In this document: piece after piece, positions 1 through 6,298 of the stretch
How the letters are laid out: every line of letters starts with the position of its first letter
Position numbering within the stretch: the first letter of the stretch is position 1
Source of the DNA: an uncultured Acidobacteriota bacterium
Lineage (GTDB): Bacteria > Acidobacteriota > Thermoanaerobaculia > UBA5066
Direction of reading: 5' to 3'
Assembly (NCBI GenBank): GCA_903845115.1
Contig: CAIMWE010000304.1
Span: 1-34,838, forward strand
Length of the DNA: 34,838 nucleotides
Notes under the pieces: model-generated
Seen by the model: the letters and a program-made list of their open reading frames with translations, nothing else
What the model was told of the DNA's origin: nothing
The model's database searches: none
Program-made: the position numbers and the translations under genes

Positions 1-68
1 CGGTGGAGATCCACCCCCTCTCCTTCGGGATCGCGGTGATCCACCTCGCGCGAAAGGGGAGAAGATGA
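1..68 (+). CDS. C-terminal end of a possible UbiE/MenG-type methyltransferase (partial)
   Basis: An open frame enters from the left edge and stops at TGA 66-68, overlapping the folD ATG as ATGA. The visible 21-residue tail begins VEIHPLSFGIAVIHLARK. This resembles the last strand of demethylmenaquinone/ubiquinone C-methyltransferases, which usually end in a G-[IV]-[VA]-x-x-H-x-x-x-K pattern. The tight coupling shows that folD is translated as part of an upstream operon. Only about 20 residues are available, so the family call is weak; that it is a real gene end is fairly sure. Confidence 0.45.
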   Translation, partial: VEIHPLSFGIAVIHLARKGRR

Positions 69-1039
69 CAGCCATGACCGCTCCGACCGCGCCCGCCCCA
101 CCGCCGCCCGACCCGAAGATCCTGGACGGCAAGAAGGTCGCCGCCGCGATCCGCCGGGAGGCGGCCGCGGAAGCCGCCCTCCTGACCGCGGGCGGCCACC
201 AGCCGGGCCTCTCGGTCATCCTGGTGGGCGACGACCCGGCCAGCGCGGTCTACGTCAGGGGGAAGGAGACCGCCGCCCGGGAGGCCGGGATCCGCGAGCA
301 GACGCTCCGCTTCCCGGCGACGATGACCGAGGGCGAGCTGCTGACCGCGATCGACGGCCTGAACCGCGACGACGCCGTCGACGGGATCCTGGTGCAGCTC
401 CCCCTGCCGAAGGGCATCTCGACACAGCGGATCCTCGAGGCGGTCGACCCGCGGAAGGACGCGGACGGCTTCCACCCCTTCAACACAGGGAGGCTCGTGC
501 AGGGCAAGCCGGCGCCGGTCCCGTGCACTCCCGCCGGGATCATGGAGATGCTGCGTCGGGAGGGGATCGCGCTCGCGGGGCTGCGGGCGGTGGTGGTGGG
601 CCGGAGCGACATCGTGGGGAAGCCGATGGCGTCGCTTCTCCTCGCCGCCCACTGCACGGTGACGATCGCCCACTCGAGGACCCGCGACCTCCCCGGCGTC
701 TGCCGCGAGGCCGACCTCCTCGTGGCCGCCATCGGCCGGGCCGGTCTCGTCACGGGCGACTACGTGAAGGAGGGGGCGATCGTCGTGGACGTGGGGATGA
801 ACCGGATCGACAGGGCCGAGGACGTGGCCCGCTTCTTCCCCGGCGACGCGGCGCGGGAGGCCGCGTTCCGGAAGAACGGCTCGGTCCTGATGGGCGACTG
901 CGACCCCTCCACGGTGCCGTCCCGTGCCTCGCGCTACACGCCGGTGCCGGGGGGCGTGGGGCCGCTGACGATCGCGATGCTGATTTCGAACACCGTGAAC
1001 CTGGCGAAAGCGCGGCGGCCGGCGCAGGGGGCGGCATGA
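65..1039 (+). CDS. folD: FolD: methylenetetrahydrofolate dehydrogenase / methenyltetrahydrofolate cyclohydrolase
   Basis: Cytosolic bifunctional enzyme that interconverts 5,10-methylene-, 5,10-methenyl- and 10-formyl-THF, supplying C1 units for purines and formyl-Met. Family signatures are clear: YVRGKETAAREAGI with the catalytic Lys, DGILVQLPLPKGI, PCTPAGIMEML, the dinucleotide-binding VVGRSDIVGKPMASLL, and the C-terminal PVPGGVGPLTIAML. At 324 aa it is longer than the usual 285-300. It has a Pro/Ala-rich N-terminal tail and roughly 20 extra residues (RAEDVARFFPGDAAREAAF) between VDVGMNR and the GDCD segment. ATG 65 is chosen because it overlaps the upstream stop; ATG 74 is an alternative. 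The end overlaps coaE by ATGA. Confidence 0.96.
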   Translation: MTAMTAPTAPAPPPPDPKILDGKKVAAAIRREAAAEAALLTAGGHQPGLSVILVGDDPASAVYVRGKETAAREAGIREQTLRFPATMTEGELLTAIDGLNRDDAVDGILVQLPLPKGISTQRILEAVDPRKDADGFHPFNTGRLVQGKPAPVPCTPAGIMEMLRREGIALAGLRAVVVGRSDIVGKPMASLLLAAHCTVTIAHSRTRDLPGVCREADLLVAAIGRAGLVTGDYVKEGAIVVDVGMNRIDRAEDVARFFPGDAAREAAFRKNGSVLMGDCDPSTVPSRASRYTPVPGGVGPLTIAMLISNTVNLAKARRPAQGAA

Positions 1040-1659
1040 CCTTCAAGGTGGGTCTCACCGGAGGCCTCGCGTCCGGCAAGACCACGGTCGCCGAGCGGCT
1101 GGCCGAGTACGGGATCCCGGTCCTGGACGCCGACCAGGTCGTCCACGACCTCTACAGGCCGGGCCGTCCGGGAGCCGGCGCGGTGGCGATGGTGTTCGGG
1201 GTCCAGGTGATCGACTCCACGGGCGGCGTCGACCGGAAGAAGCTGGCGGCGCGGGTCTTCAACGACCCGCCGTCGCTCAAGATCCTGAACGGCCTGATCC
1301 ACCCGCTGGTCATCACGGAGCAGGCGAAGTGGTTCGACTCGCTGGCCAAGGCCGGCCAGCCGATCGGCGTGGTGGAGGCGACGCTCCTCGTCGAGACCGG
1401 CGGGCGGACCCGCTACGACTTCATCGTCACGGTCTCGGCGCCGGAGATGGTCCGCTTCAGCCGCGCGCTGGGCCGGGGCCCGGGAGGGGACTCGGCCGAC
1501 ATCGCGAAGAGGATCGCGGCCCAGCTCCCGGACGCCGGTCGGGAGGCGGTGGCTGACGTCGTGGTCATGAACGACGGCACCACAGAAGAGCTGATCGTCA
1601 AGGCCGACGCCCTGGCCGAGAAGCTGATCGCCGCGGCGGCGGCCCAGAAGAAGAGCTAA
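1036..1659 (+). CDS. coaE: Dephospho-CoA kinase
   Basis: Last step of coenzyme A synthesis: ATP-dependent phosphorylation of the 3'-OH of dephospho-CoA, in the cytosol. The 207-aa product begins with a P-loop, GLTGGLASGKTTVAERL, followed by the family motif DADQVVHDLY, the LNGLIHP segment and VVEATLLVETGGRTRYD (equivalent to the usual VPLLFE..). The lid region RALGRGPGGDSADIAKRIAAQ replaces the more common LxxRxGLSxEEAxxRIxxQ. The C-terminal VMNDGTTEEL matches the usual V-x-N-[DN]-G. ATG 1036 overlaps folD's TGA. Its TAA stop lies exactly where a 30-bp copy of the rdgB 3' end begins (see repeats). Confidence 0.93.
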   Translation: MTFKVGLTGGLASGKTTVAERLAEYGIPVLDADQVVHDLYRPGRPGAGAVAMVFGVQVIDSTGGVDRKKLAARVFNDPPSLKILNGLIHPLVITEQAKWFDSLAKAGQPIGVVEATLLVETGGRTRYDFIVTVSAPEMVRFSRALGRGPGGDSADIAKRIAAQLPDAGREAVADVVVMNDGTTEELIVKADALAEKLIAAAAAQKKS

Positions 1660-1687
1660 CGGCATCGGTCCGCGAGAAGGGCTCTCA
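1658..1687. repeat. 30-bp direct copy of the rdgB 3' end (copy 1, beside coaE)
   Basis: Bases 1658-1687 are identical to 4069-4098 inside the 3' end of intact rdgB. Read on the minus strand, this copy still encodes ALRALLADRCR followed by TAG, and that stop overlaps the coaE TAA. It is therefore a fragment of rdgB's last codons left beside coaE. It marks the left edge of the inserted segment and suggests that coaE and rdgB once converged with overlapping stops. Confidence 0.9.
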
Positions 1688-1891
1688 GCGCGACGTGGGG
1701 GGCATCTTTCTGCTGGGAGCCGGATCCGCGGTACCGGCGAGCGCGGAGGAGGCCCGGCGCGGAGTCAGTGCCTCGAGTCCGAGGAATTCGTGGGCTCCGG
1801 GACCTCGGGCGCTTCCTCGATGGCCTCTGCGATTTAGAGGCGAACGCTCCACGAGGGTGGTCGCACCGGTCCACGGGACGAACATCGTTCC
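1660..1891. other. Intergenic, no gene recognised (coaE / ATPase convergent gap)
   Basis: This 232-bp gap between two convergent genes holds the rdgB fragment (to 1687), one copy of a 24-bp repeat (1715-1738) and a small inverted repeat at 1771-1784 (CCTCG, 4-base loop, CGAGG) that could be a weak terminator. The short reading frames here have no recognisable protein features. Confidence 0.6.
1715..1738. repeat. 24-bp repeat, copy 1
   Basis: Identical over 24 bp to 3868-3891, in the same orientation. The core is a run of three overlapping six-base palindromes (GGATCC, CCGCGG, GGTACC), so the unit is almost self-complementary. The two copies lie near opposite ends of the accessory insertion, inside the outer rdgB-derived repeats. 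It could be a recombination remnant or a member of a dispersed repeat family; the window alone cannot tell. Confidence 0.85.
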
Positions 1892-3091
1892 TCAGAGCAA
1901 CTGGCTGAGCAAGGTCAGCGCCGGCACCACGACCGGCCGCTCAGCGGCAAAACAATCCGTCGATTCGTAGGGCAAAGAGAGCACGGCCTGGAAGGCATGG
2001 GGAGCCTTCGTCTGCTGCTGAAAGTGGCGGAGCGCTGGGGAAAGATGTGTGTCGCTCGATTTCACCTCGACCAGGAACCAGGGGCTCTGGTCCTTGACCA
2101 CGAGGAAATCGACTTCCCGCTTCACCTTGTCCCGCAAATACCGGAGCTCGAAATCGCCCAAGCCCAGGTCGGTCCAGCCGTCCACAGCTTTCAGCAAGTG
2201 GCAGGCCACCAGGGTTTCCGCCCTGGCTCCTTCGTTCCTGAGGCCACTCCAGTCCCTCAGGAACCACTTTGGCTCCTTCCGTAAGGCCTTGGTCACATTC
2301 TTGTACCAGGGACGCACCAGGAATCCGTAATGCAGGCGTCCGAGGAGATCGACCCAGCGCTTCACCGTGTCCATCGAAACGCTCAGCTCGGCCGCCAGAT
2401 TGGAATAGACGAGCGGCTGTCCGCTCCGCTCGGCCAGGATGCGCATCAGGGTCTCCATCGTCCCGAGCTCCTGGACCTGTGTCACTTCACGCAGATCCTC
2501 CCTGGCGAGCTGGTCCTGGCGCAAAGAGTTCCAGCGGCGTGTGAAGCGGAGATCTCTTCGAAGGAAGGGCTCGGGAAAACCGCCGTGGGTCAAGAGTGCC
2601 TCCCAATCGGCAGAGTCGATTTCCACGGGCTCCTGGACCTCACGACCGGGGATCCCGACCCTGACACACTCGGCCACGGACCAGGGATGCATCCGGTAGA
2701 GGAGGGTCCTGCCCATCAGGCTGTCCCCGCCCCGGCGGAACACGTCGAGCCGCGAGCTTCCCGTCACGAGCAGGCGGACCCTTTCTCCGTAGGTATCGAA
2801 GAAACCCCTCAGGAGTCCCTTCCATCGGGAGAACTTGTGAAGTTCATCCAGCACCGCGATCGGAGGTTCCGCGCGCAGGCGATCCAGTTCCATGAACTCC
2901 GCCAGCGCCGCTGGACCCTTCAGCAAGATGCGCCGGTCATCGGTGTTGTCCCAGTTGAGGTAGAGATTGCCCAGGGCCCGGCAAACGGTGGTCTTTCCAA
3001 CCTGACGGGGACCGCTGACCAAGGCCATCTGGCGGTTCCGCTGAAAGTGCTCTTTCAGGACTGTCGCATAGAAGCGGGGGCGCTCGATCAT
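1892..3091 (-). CDS. AAA (AAA_14) ATPase with C-terminal DUF4143 domain
   Basis: A 399-aa protein of the widespread AAA_14/DUF4143 family, whose physiological role is mostly unknown. Walker A GPRQVGKT lies at residues 27-34, Walker B PIAVLDELH ends with D82-E83, and LLVTGSSRLD gives the sensor Ser. The C-terminal half has the DUF4143 pattern REVDFLVV (325-332) followed by WFLVEVKSS (338-346), resembling the E-x-D...E-x-K core of PD-(D/E)XK nucleases. ATG 3091 is chosen over an upstream GTG-type extension because MIERPRFY matches family N-termini. A GATAAT hexamer lies six bases before it, with no Shine-Dalgarno. GC is visibly below that of the neighbours, and it sits within duplicated rdgB fragments, so it looks acquired. 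A defence or toxin-antitoxin role is only a guess. Confidence 0.9.
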   Translation of the reverse strand: MIERPRFYATVLKEHFQRNRQMALVSGPRQVGKTTVCRALGNLYLNWDNTDDRRILLKGPAALAEFMELDRLRAEPPIAVLDELHKFSRWKGLLRGFFDTYGERVRLLVTGSSRLDVFRRGGDSLMGRTLLYRMHPWSVAECVRVGIPGREVQEPVEIDSADWEALLTHGGFPEPFLRRDLRFTRRWNSLRQDQLAREDLREVTQVQELGTMETLMRILAERSGQPLVYSNLAAELSVSMDTVKRWVDLLGRLHYGFLVRPWYKNVTKALRKEPKWFLRDWSGLRNEGARAETLVACHLLKAVDGWTDLGLGDFELRYLRDKVKREVDFLVVKDQSPWFLVEVKSSDTHLSPALRHFQQQTKAPHAFQAVLSLPYESTDCFAAERPVVVPALTLLSQLL

Positions 3092-3097
3092 GGGTCC

Positions 3098-3103
3098 ATT
3101 ATC
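3098..3103 (-). promoter_or_regulatory. Possible -10 element (GATAAT) of a leaderless ATPase transcript
   Basis: Minus-strand GATAAT lies six bases upstream of the ATPase ATG (3091), with no Shine-Dalgarno between. A start site about seven bases downstream of the hexamer would fall on or beside the start codon. No convincing -35 is visible. Confidence 0.4.
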
Positions 3104-3119
3104 GCGCTTATAAGGAAAC

Positions 3120-3161
3120 GGTCCGGACCAATCTACGATGTAGACTGAAATGGACCGGTCC
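3120..3161. promoter_or_regulatory. Cluster of three palindromes upstream of the ATPase gene
   Basis: GGTCCGGACC (3120-3129) and GGACCGGTCC (3152-3161) are perfect 10-bp palindromes built from the same half-sites. Between them lies TCTAC-GAT-GTAGA (3132-3144). The cluster is 29-70 bp upstream of the ATPase start, where an operator for autoregulation would be expected. A regulator-binding role is inferred from symmetry and position only. Confidence 0.4.
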
Positions 3162-3204
3162 GAGGGATGCACGGTTTGCCTTTTCAGGGGCAGGGGAAGC
3201 CGTT

Positions 3205-3260
3205 CTCCGGTGCGAAAGACCTTTCTTCTCCTCGCCGGTCATCTCGGCCCAGGTCCGGTC
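3205..3260. repeat. 56-bp diverged copy of an rdgB 3' segment (copy 2)
   Basis: Matches 4116-4171 of intact rdgB in 53 of 56 bases, same orientation. On the minus strand it still encodes DRTWAEM-[T]-GEEK..LSHR, the sequence that precedes the tail found at 1658-1687. The two fragments therefore reconstruct the last ~33 codons of rdgB apart from 17 bp, and the ATPase gene lies between them. It is non-coding debris today. Confidence 0.85.
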
Positions 3261-3294
3261 TTCCTACCCCGTCTCTTCCGGCAGCGCTGCCCCC

Positions 3295-3315
3295 TATACT
3301 TGAACCCGGGGAGGA
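3295..3315 (+). promoter_or_regulatory. Promoter -10 (TATACT) and Shine-Dalgarno for the DUF4160/DUF2442 pair
   Basis: TATACT (3295-3300) is followed by GGGGAGGA (3308-3315), ending three bases before ATG 3319. This gives a short leader with a strong ribosome-binding site, unlike the SD-less starts seen elsewhere in the window. No good -35 hexamer is seen. Confidence 0.5.
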
Positions 3316-3318
3316 TTC

Positions 3319-3588
3319 ATGCCGATCATCGCGATGTTCTACGGGATCGTGATCCGCATGTTCTTTCGAGACAACCAGCGGCACCATCTCCCTCACGTCC
3401 ATGCGGAATTCCAGGGTCACGTCGGGGTATTTGCGATCGGGGATGGAGCCTTGCTGGAGGGAGAGCTGCCCCCCTCGAAGCAGAAGCTCGTTCTGGCCTG
3501 GATCGAGATCCACCGGGACGAACTCATCGCGGACTGGACCCTGGCAGTGGCCGGAGAAAAGACCTTCCGGATCAAAGGACTCGAGTGA
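3319..3588 (+). CDS. DUF4160 family protein
   Basis: An 89-aa protein with the DUF4160 pattern: a short N-terminal strand MPIIAMFYGIVIRMFF, the conserved H-x-P-H-[IV]-H segment (HHLPHVHAEF, residues 22-31), then a helix of the L-x-x-x-x-x-W-I-E type and DELIADWTLA. It has a strong ribosome-binding site, and its TGA overlaps the next ATG (TGATG). DUF4160 genes commonly sit beside DUF2442 genes and the pair is often suspected to be a toxin-antitoxin-like unit, but I know of no firm biochemical role. Confidence 0.85.
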   Translation: MPIIAMFYGIVIRMFFRDNQRHHLPHVHAEFQGHVGVFAIGDGALLEGELPPSKQKLVLAWIEIHRDELIADWTLAVAGEKTFRIKGLE

Positions 3589-3821
3589 TGCTGACCATCG
3601 CCCATCTCACCGCTCGCCCCGACTGGACGCTGGAGGTGGTCTTCGAGGACGGGTCCCGCGGGGTCTTCGACATGAAGCCTTTGCTCTCCTGCGAGGCCTT
3701 CGAGGAGCTACAGGATCCGGCGCTCTTTCGTCAGGCCCGCAACAATGGCTACTTCGTGGAATGGCCGAACGGCGCAGACCTGAGCGCGGATACCCTCAAG
3801 CTGGCGGGATCAGCGGTCTGA
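3588..3821 (+). CDS. DUF2442 family protein
   Basis: A 77-aa protein beginning MLTIAHLTARPDWTLEV. It shows the DUF2442 pattern: an N-terminal hairpin ending in F-x-D-G-x-x-G-x-F-D-[MV]-K-P-L-L (residues 19-33), a LQDPALFRQAR segment and the near-invariant WPNGADLSADTL. ATG 3588 overlaps the DUF4160 stop by one base, so the two are almost certainly translated together. The function is unknown; as the shorter downstream partner it could be the antitoxin or an accessory subunit. After its stop the frame runs on open for some distance without a recognisable domain. Confidence 0.85.
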   Translation: MLTIAHLTARPDWTLEVVFEDGSRGVFDMKPLLSCEAFEELQDPALFRQARNNGYFVEWPNGADLSADTLKLAGSAV

Positions 3822-4054
3822 CACTCCGTCGTCCTCGGGGGGAACATCGACTGCAACCTCGAACGCCGGGAGCCGGATCCGCGGTACCGGCAGCTCTTCG
3901 AGGTCCTCCCCGACGATCTCCAGTCCGAGAGGATCTCTTCGAGCGCCCGCCGACGTCGGCCGTGCTCAGCCGGCGACGGCCGCTCACTCGAGGCTCTTGC
4001 CCGCACCTGCCTGCGCAACCCCATCAGCCTCGCCCGCGTACGCTGGGGCCCAGC
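3822..4054. other. Intergenic, no gene recognised; right part of the insertion
   Basis: 233 bp between the DUF2442 stop and the rdgB stop. It carries the second copy of the 24-bp repeat (3868-3891). The plus frame shared with DUF2442 stays open and reads plausibly in places (for example RYRQLFEVLPDDL), so a decayed gene is possible, but there is no start codon and no family match I can name. Confidence 0.5.
3868..3891. repeat. 24-bp repeat, copy 2
   Basis: Exact 24-bp match to 1715-1738 in the same orientation, on the far side of the ATPase and DUF4160/DUF2442 genes. Flanking bases diverge immediately on the right and after one mismatch on the left. Confidence 0.85.
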
Positions 4055-4645
4055 TCATTCGCCGGGTGAACGGCATCGGTCCGCGAGAAGGGCTCTCAAC
4101 GCCGCGAACGCCCGGCTCCGGTGCGAAAGAGCATTCTTCTCCTCGCCGCTCATCTCGGCCCAGGTCCGGTCGCTGCCGTCCGGCACGAAGATCGGGTCCC
4201 AGCCGAAGCCGTTGGAGCCTCGCGGAGCCGGGGCGATCGTCCCCGCGACGCGTCCCTCCGCCACCACGACCGCCTCGGGTCCGTCGCCGGGCCGGGCCAC
4301 GGCGAGCGCCGCCACCGCGTCGGCGCGCCGGCAGGGGAGGAGGTCGGCCATCCGCGCCAGCCCTTCGATCCCGGCCCCCTCCATCGTCGCCTTCGTCAAC
4401 GGCCCGGGGAAGCCGTGCCAGTGAGGAAAGGAGAGGCCCGAGTCGTCGACGAGGACGGCGGTCCCCAGCCGGTTGGCCGCGTCGAGCGCCTTCGCCCGGA
4501 CGACCTCCGCGAACGAGAGGGACTGGATCTCCAGGAGCTCCAGGGGACGGGCCTGTACCTCGCGGCCGAGGAAGTGCGACGCCTCCCGCGCCTTCCCGGC
4601 GTTCGACGTGACGAAGACGAGGCTGCCGGGAAACGGGGCGGTCAC
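4055..4645 (-). CDS. rdgB: RdgB/HAM1-type XTP/dITP pyrophosphatase
   Basis: House-cleaning nucleotidase that hydrolyses dITP, dXTP and XTP to monophosphates and keeps deaminated purines out of DNA. The 196-aa product has the N-terminal VFVTSNAGKAREA (S/T-x-N-x-x-K), VLVDDSGLSF with the catalytic Asp region, GFPGPLTK, GSNGFGWDPIF (family F-G-Y-D-P-x-F) and LSHRSRAF (S-H-R). GTG 4645 is chosen because it gives a GTGA overlap with the cyclase gene. Bases 4069-4171 are the source of the duplicated fragments at 1658-1687 and 3205-3260. Comparison with copy 1 suggests the ancestral protein ended ...DRCR, and that the present SPGE tail was added by the insertion. Confidence 0.93.
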   Translation of the reverse strand: MTAPFPGSLVFVTSNAGKAREASHFLGREVQARPLELLEIQSLSFAEVVRAKALDAANRLGTAVLVDDSGLSFPHWHGFPGPLTKATMEGAGIEGLARMADLLPCRRADAVAALAVARPGDGPEAVVVAEGRVAGTIAPAPRGSNGFGWDPIFVPDGSDRTWAEMSGEEKNALSHRSRAFAALRALLADRCRSPGE

Positions 4646-6279
4646 GATTCGGGAGGGAAGGGGACGCCCCGGTCGTCCAGCATGACCCGGTAGGCCGCGA
4701 AGCCCTGCGTGAGCCCCTTCAGCTTCAGGTCGCCCAGCGGCTCGAAGCGGAAGAACTCCTTCGCCTGGCGGGCGGTCTCGGCCCCCACGACGATCTCGTT
4801 CGGGCCCGCGACGTGCTCCTCGAGGCGCGAAGCTATGTTGACCGTGTTTCCCAGGACGGTGTAGTCGACGCGCCGGTCGGAGCCGATGTCCCCCACCACC
4901 GCGCGGCCCGTGTTGATGCCGATGCGGACCGCCACCGCCGACTCCCCGCGCCGCAGCCTCTCGGCGTTCCACACCCGGACCTCCTCGATCAGCTTTGCCG
5001 CGGCCGCGATCGCCCGGCGGGCGTGGTCCTTGTGGGTGATGGGCGCGCCGAAGAACGCCATCACCGCGTCGCCGATGAACTTGTCGAGGGTCCCCCCCTC
5101 GGCGAAGATCGCGTCGGCCGCGAAGGTGAAGACCGTCCCCAGGAAGCGGGAGAGCGCCTCCGGCTCCATGTTCTCGGCCGCCGTGGTGAACCCGACGATG
5201 TCCGCGAAGTAGACCGACACGTCCCGCGTCCTGACCGCCTCGACCCTCCCCGAGACGCCCGCGTCCGACACGATCTCCTCGACGACGGCGGGCGAGTGGT
5301 ACCGGGAGAGCCGTTCGCGGATCCGCTCCTCCTGCTCGATCCTCTTCTGCAGGCGGGCCCGCTCGATGGCGACCGCCGCGAAGTTGCCCAGCGCGGTGAG
5401 CAGGTCGAGGTCGTCGGCGTTGAAGGTCCCGACGCGGAGCGGCGTGTCGACGTGGAGGGCCCCGATGATCCGGTCGAGGTTCCAGAGGGGGACGCACATC
5501 GCCGAGCGGATCTGCTGGATCCGGATCGACTGGCCCGCCTCGAACCGGCCGTCGGCCAGGGCGTCGGACGTCAGGACGGCGACCCGCTCCCTCACGACGT
5601 TCTCGACGATGGTGTGGGAGAAGATCGTCCCGGCGTCCGCCGTCTTCTTCCCCCGCTCGCGCGCGAGCATCGGGATCAGCCGGCCGTGGTCGTCCAGCAG
5701 GACCACCGCGGCACGGTCGACCTGCAGGTACTCGAACGTCAGGTCCATCACCTTCGAGAGGATCTCGTTCACCTCCCGGGCGACGATCAGCGTCTTGGCG
5801 ACCTGGACCAGGATCTCGAAGATCTTCCCCCGCGCGCCGGGCGGCGTCATGCGGCGGCCGGTGCCGGTCACGGGGTGGGAGGGTTCCGCCGGGGCGACGT
5901 GGTCGAGGCCGAAGTCCCTGTTGAAGTCGGCGATCGACCGGATGACCGTCGCCGAGGTGTCGATCGGGCCGCCGCCGGAGGGAAGGGGCTGGATCTCCTC
6001 TTCGCGGACCCCCAGCGTGAAGGTGCCGATGGTGACGACGTCTCCGGGGCAGAGGGCGGCGTTCGTGACGAAGCGCCCATTGACCTTGACCCCGTTCGTG
6101 GAGTTCTGGTCGGCGACGACCCAGGCCTCACCCTCCCGCTGCACCAGCGCGTGCCGGCGGGAGACCGAGAAATCGTTGAGGACGACGTTGTTGTCGCTGG
6201 ACCGGCCGAGCGTCACTTCCGAGCCGGAAAACCGGTACCGCTGAGGCTTCCCCTCGACCTCGTAAACGAATTCGAGCAT
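4642..6279 (-). CDS. FHA-GAF class III adenylate cyclase
   Basis: A 545-aa cytosolic signalling enzyme. The FHA phosphothreonine-binding domain spans about residues 14-92 (VTLGRSSDNNVVLND, SVSRRHA, NSTNGVKVNG). A GAF sensor domain spans about 150-310, and a short coiled linker (310-330) leads to a class III cyclase domain (about 350-535). Visible catalytic features are FADIVGFT with metal ligand D360, DKFIGDAVMAFFG with K400 and D404, and RVDYTVLGNTVNIASRLE with D472, N481 and R485. The Lys/Asp pair (K400, D472) favours ATP, so cAMP is the expected product. The FHA domain implies control by a Ser/Thr kinase. The end overlaps rdgB by GTGA. Confidence 0.92.
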   Translation of the reverse strand: MLEFVYEVEGKPQRYRFSGSEVTLGRSSDNNVVLNDFSVSRRHALVQREGEAWVVADQNSTNGVKVNGRFVTNAALCPGDVVTIGTFTLGVREEEIQPLPSGGGPIDTSATVIRSIADFNRDFGLDHVAPAEPSHPVTGTGRRMTPPGARGKIFEILVQVAKTLIVAREVNEILSKVMDLTFEYLQVDRAAVVLLDDHGRLIPMLARERGKKTADAGTIFSHTIVENVVRERVAVLTSDALADGRFEAGQSIRIQQIRSAMCVPLWNLDRIIGALHVDTPLRVGTFNADDLDLLTALGNFAAVAIERARLQKRIEQEERIRERLSRYHSPAVVEEIVSDAGVSGRVEAVRTRDVSVYFADIVGFTTAAENMEPEALSRFLGTVFTFAADAIFAEGGTLDKFIGDAVMAFFGAPITHKDHARRAIAAAAKLIEEVRVWNAERLRRGESAVAVRIGINTGRAVVGDIGSDRRVDYTVLGNTVNIASRLEEHVAGPNEIVVGAETARQAKEFFRFEPLGDLKLKGLTQGFAAYRVMLDDRGVPFPPES

Positions 6280-6292
6280 CGGTTGTCGCGCG

Positions 6293-6298
6293 ATTATA
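6293..6298 (-). promoter_or_regulatory. Consensus -10 (TATAAT) before the cyclase gene
   Basis: Minus-strand TATAAT ends 13 bases before the cyclase ATG and is embedded in the stop codon of the upstream lipoprotein gene (CCC CTA TAA). A transcript from it would have a leader of only a few bases. The -35 region is not recognisable. This could give the cyclase-rdgB pair its own promoter. Confidence 0.45.

Noticed and set aside
1715-1738. Cloning-vector polylinker contamination (adjacent BamHI-, SacII- and KpnI-like sites)
   Set aside because: The flanks show no other vector sequence, the element occurs twice, and the composition matches the genome.
3796-4024. Small minus-strand frames in the gap before rdgB
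   Set aside because: Arg/Ser-rich sequences with no ribosome-binding site or known family, overlapping a repeat.
1658-4098. attL/attR of an integrative element
   Set aside because: The 30-bp repeat would suit, but there is no integrase, no tRNA target and a second internal rdgB fragment, which a simple site-specific insertion does not explain.
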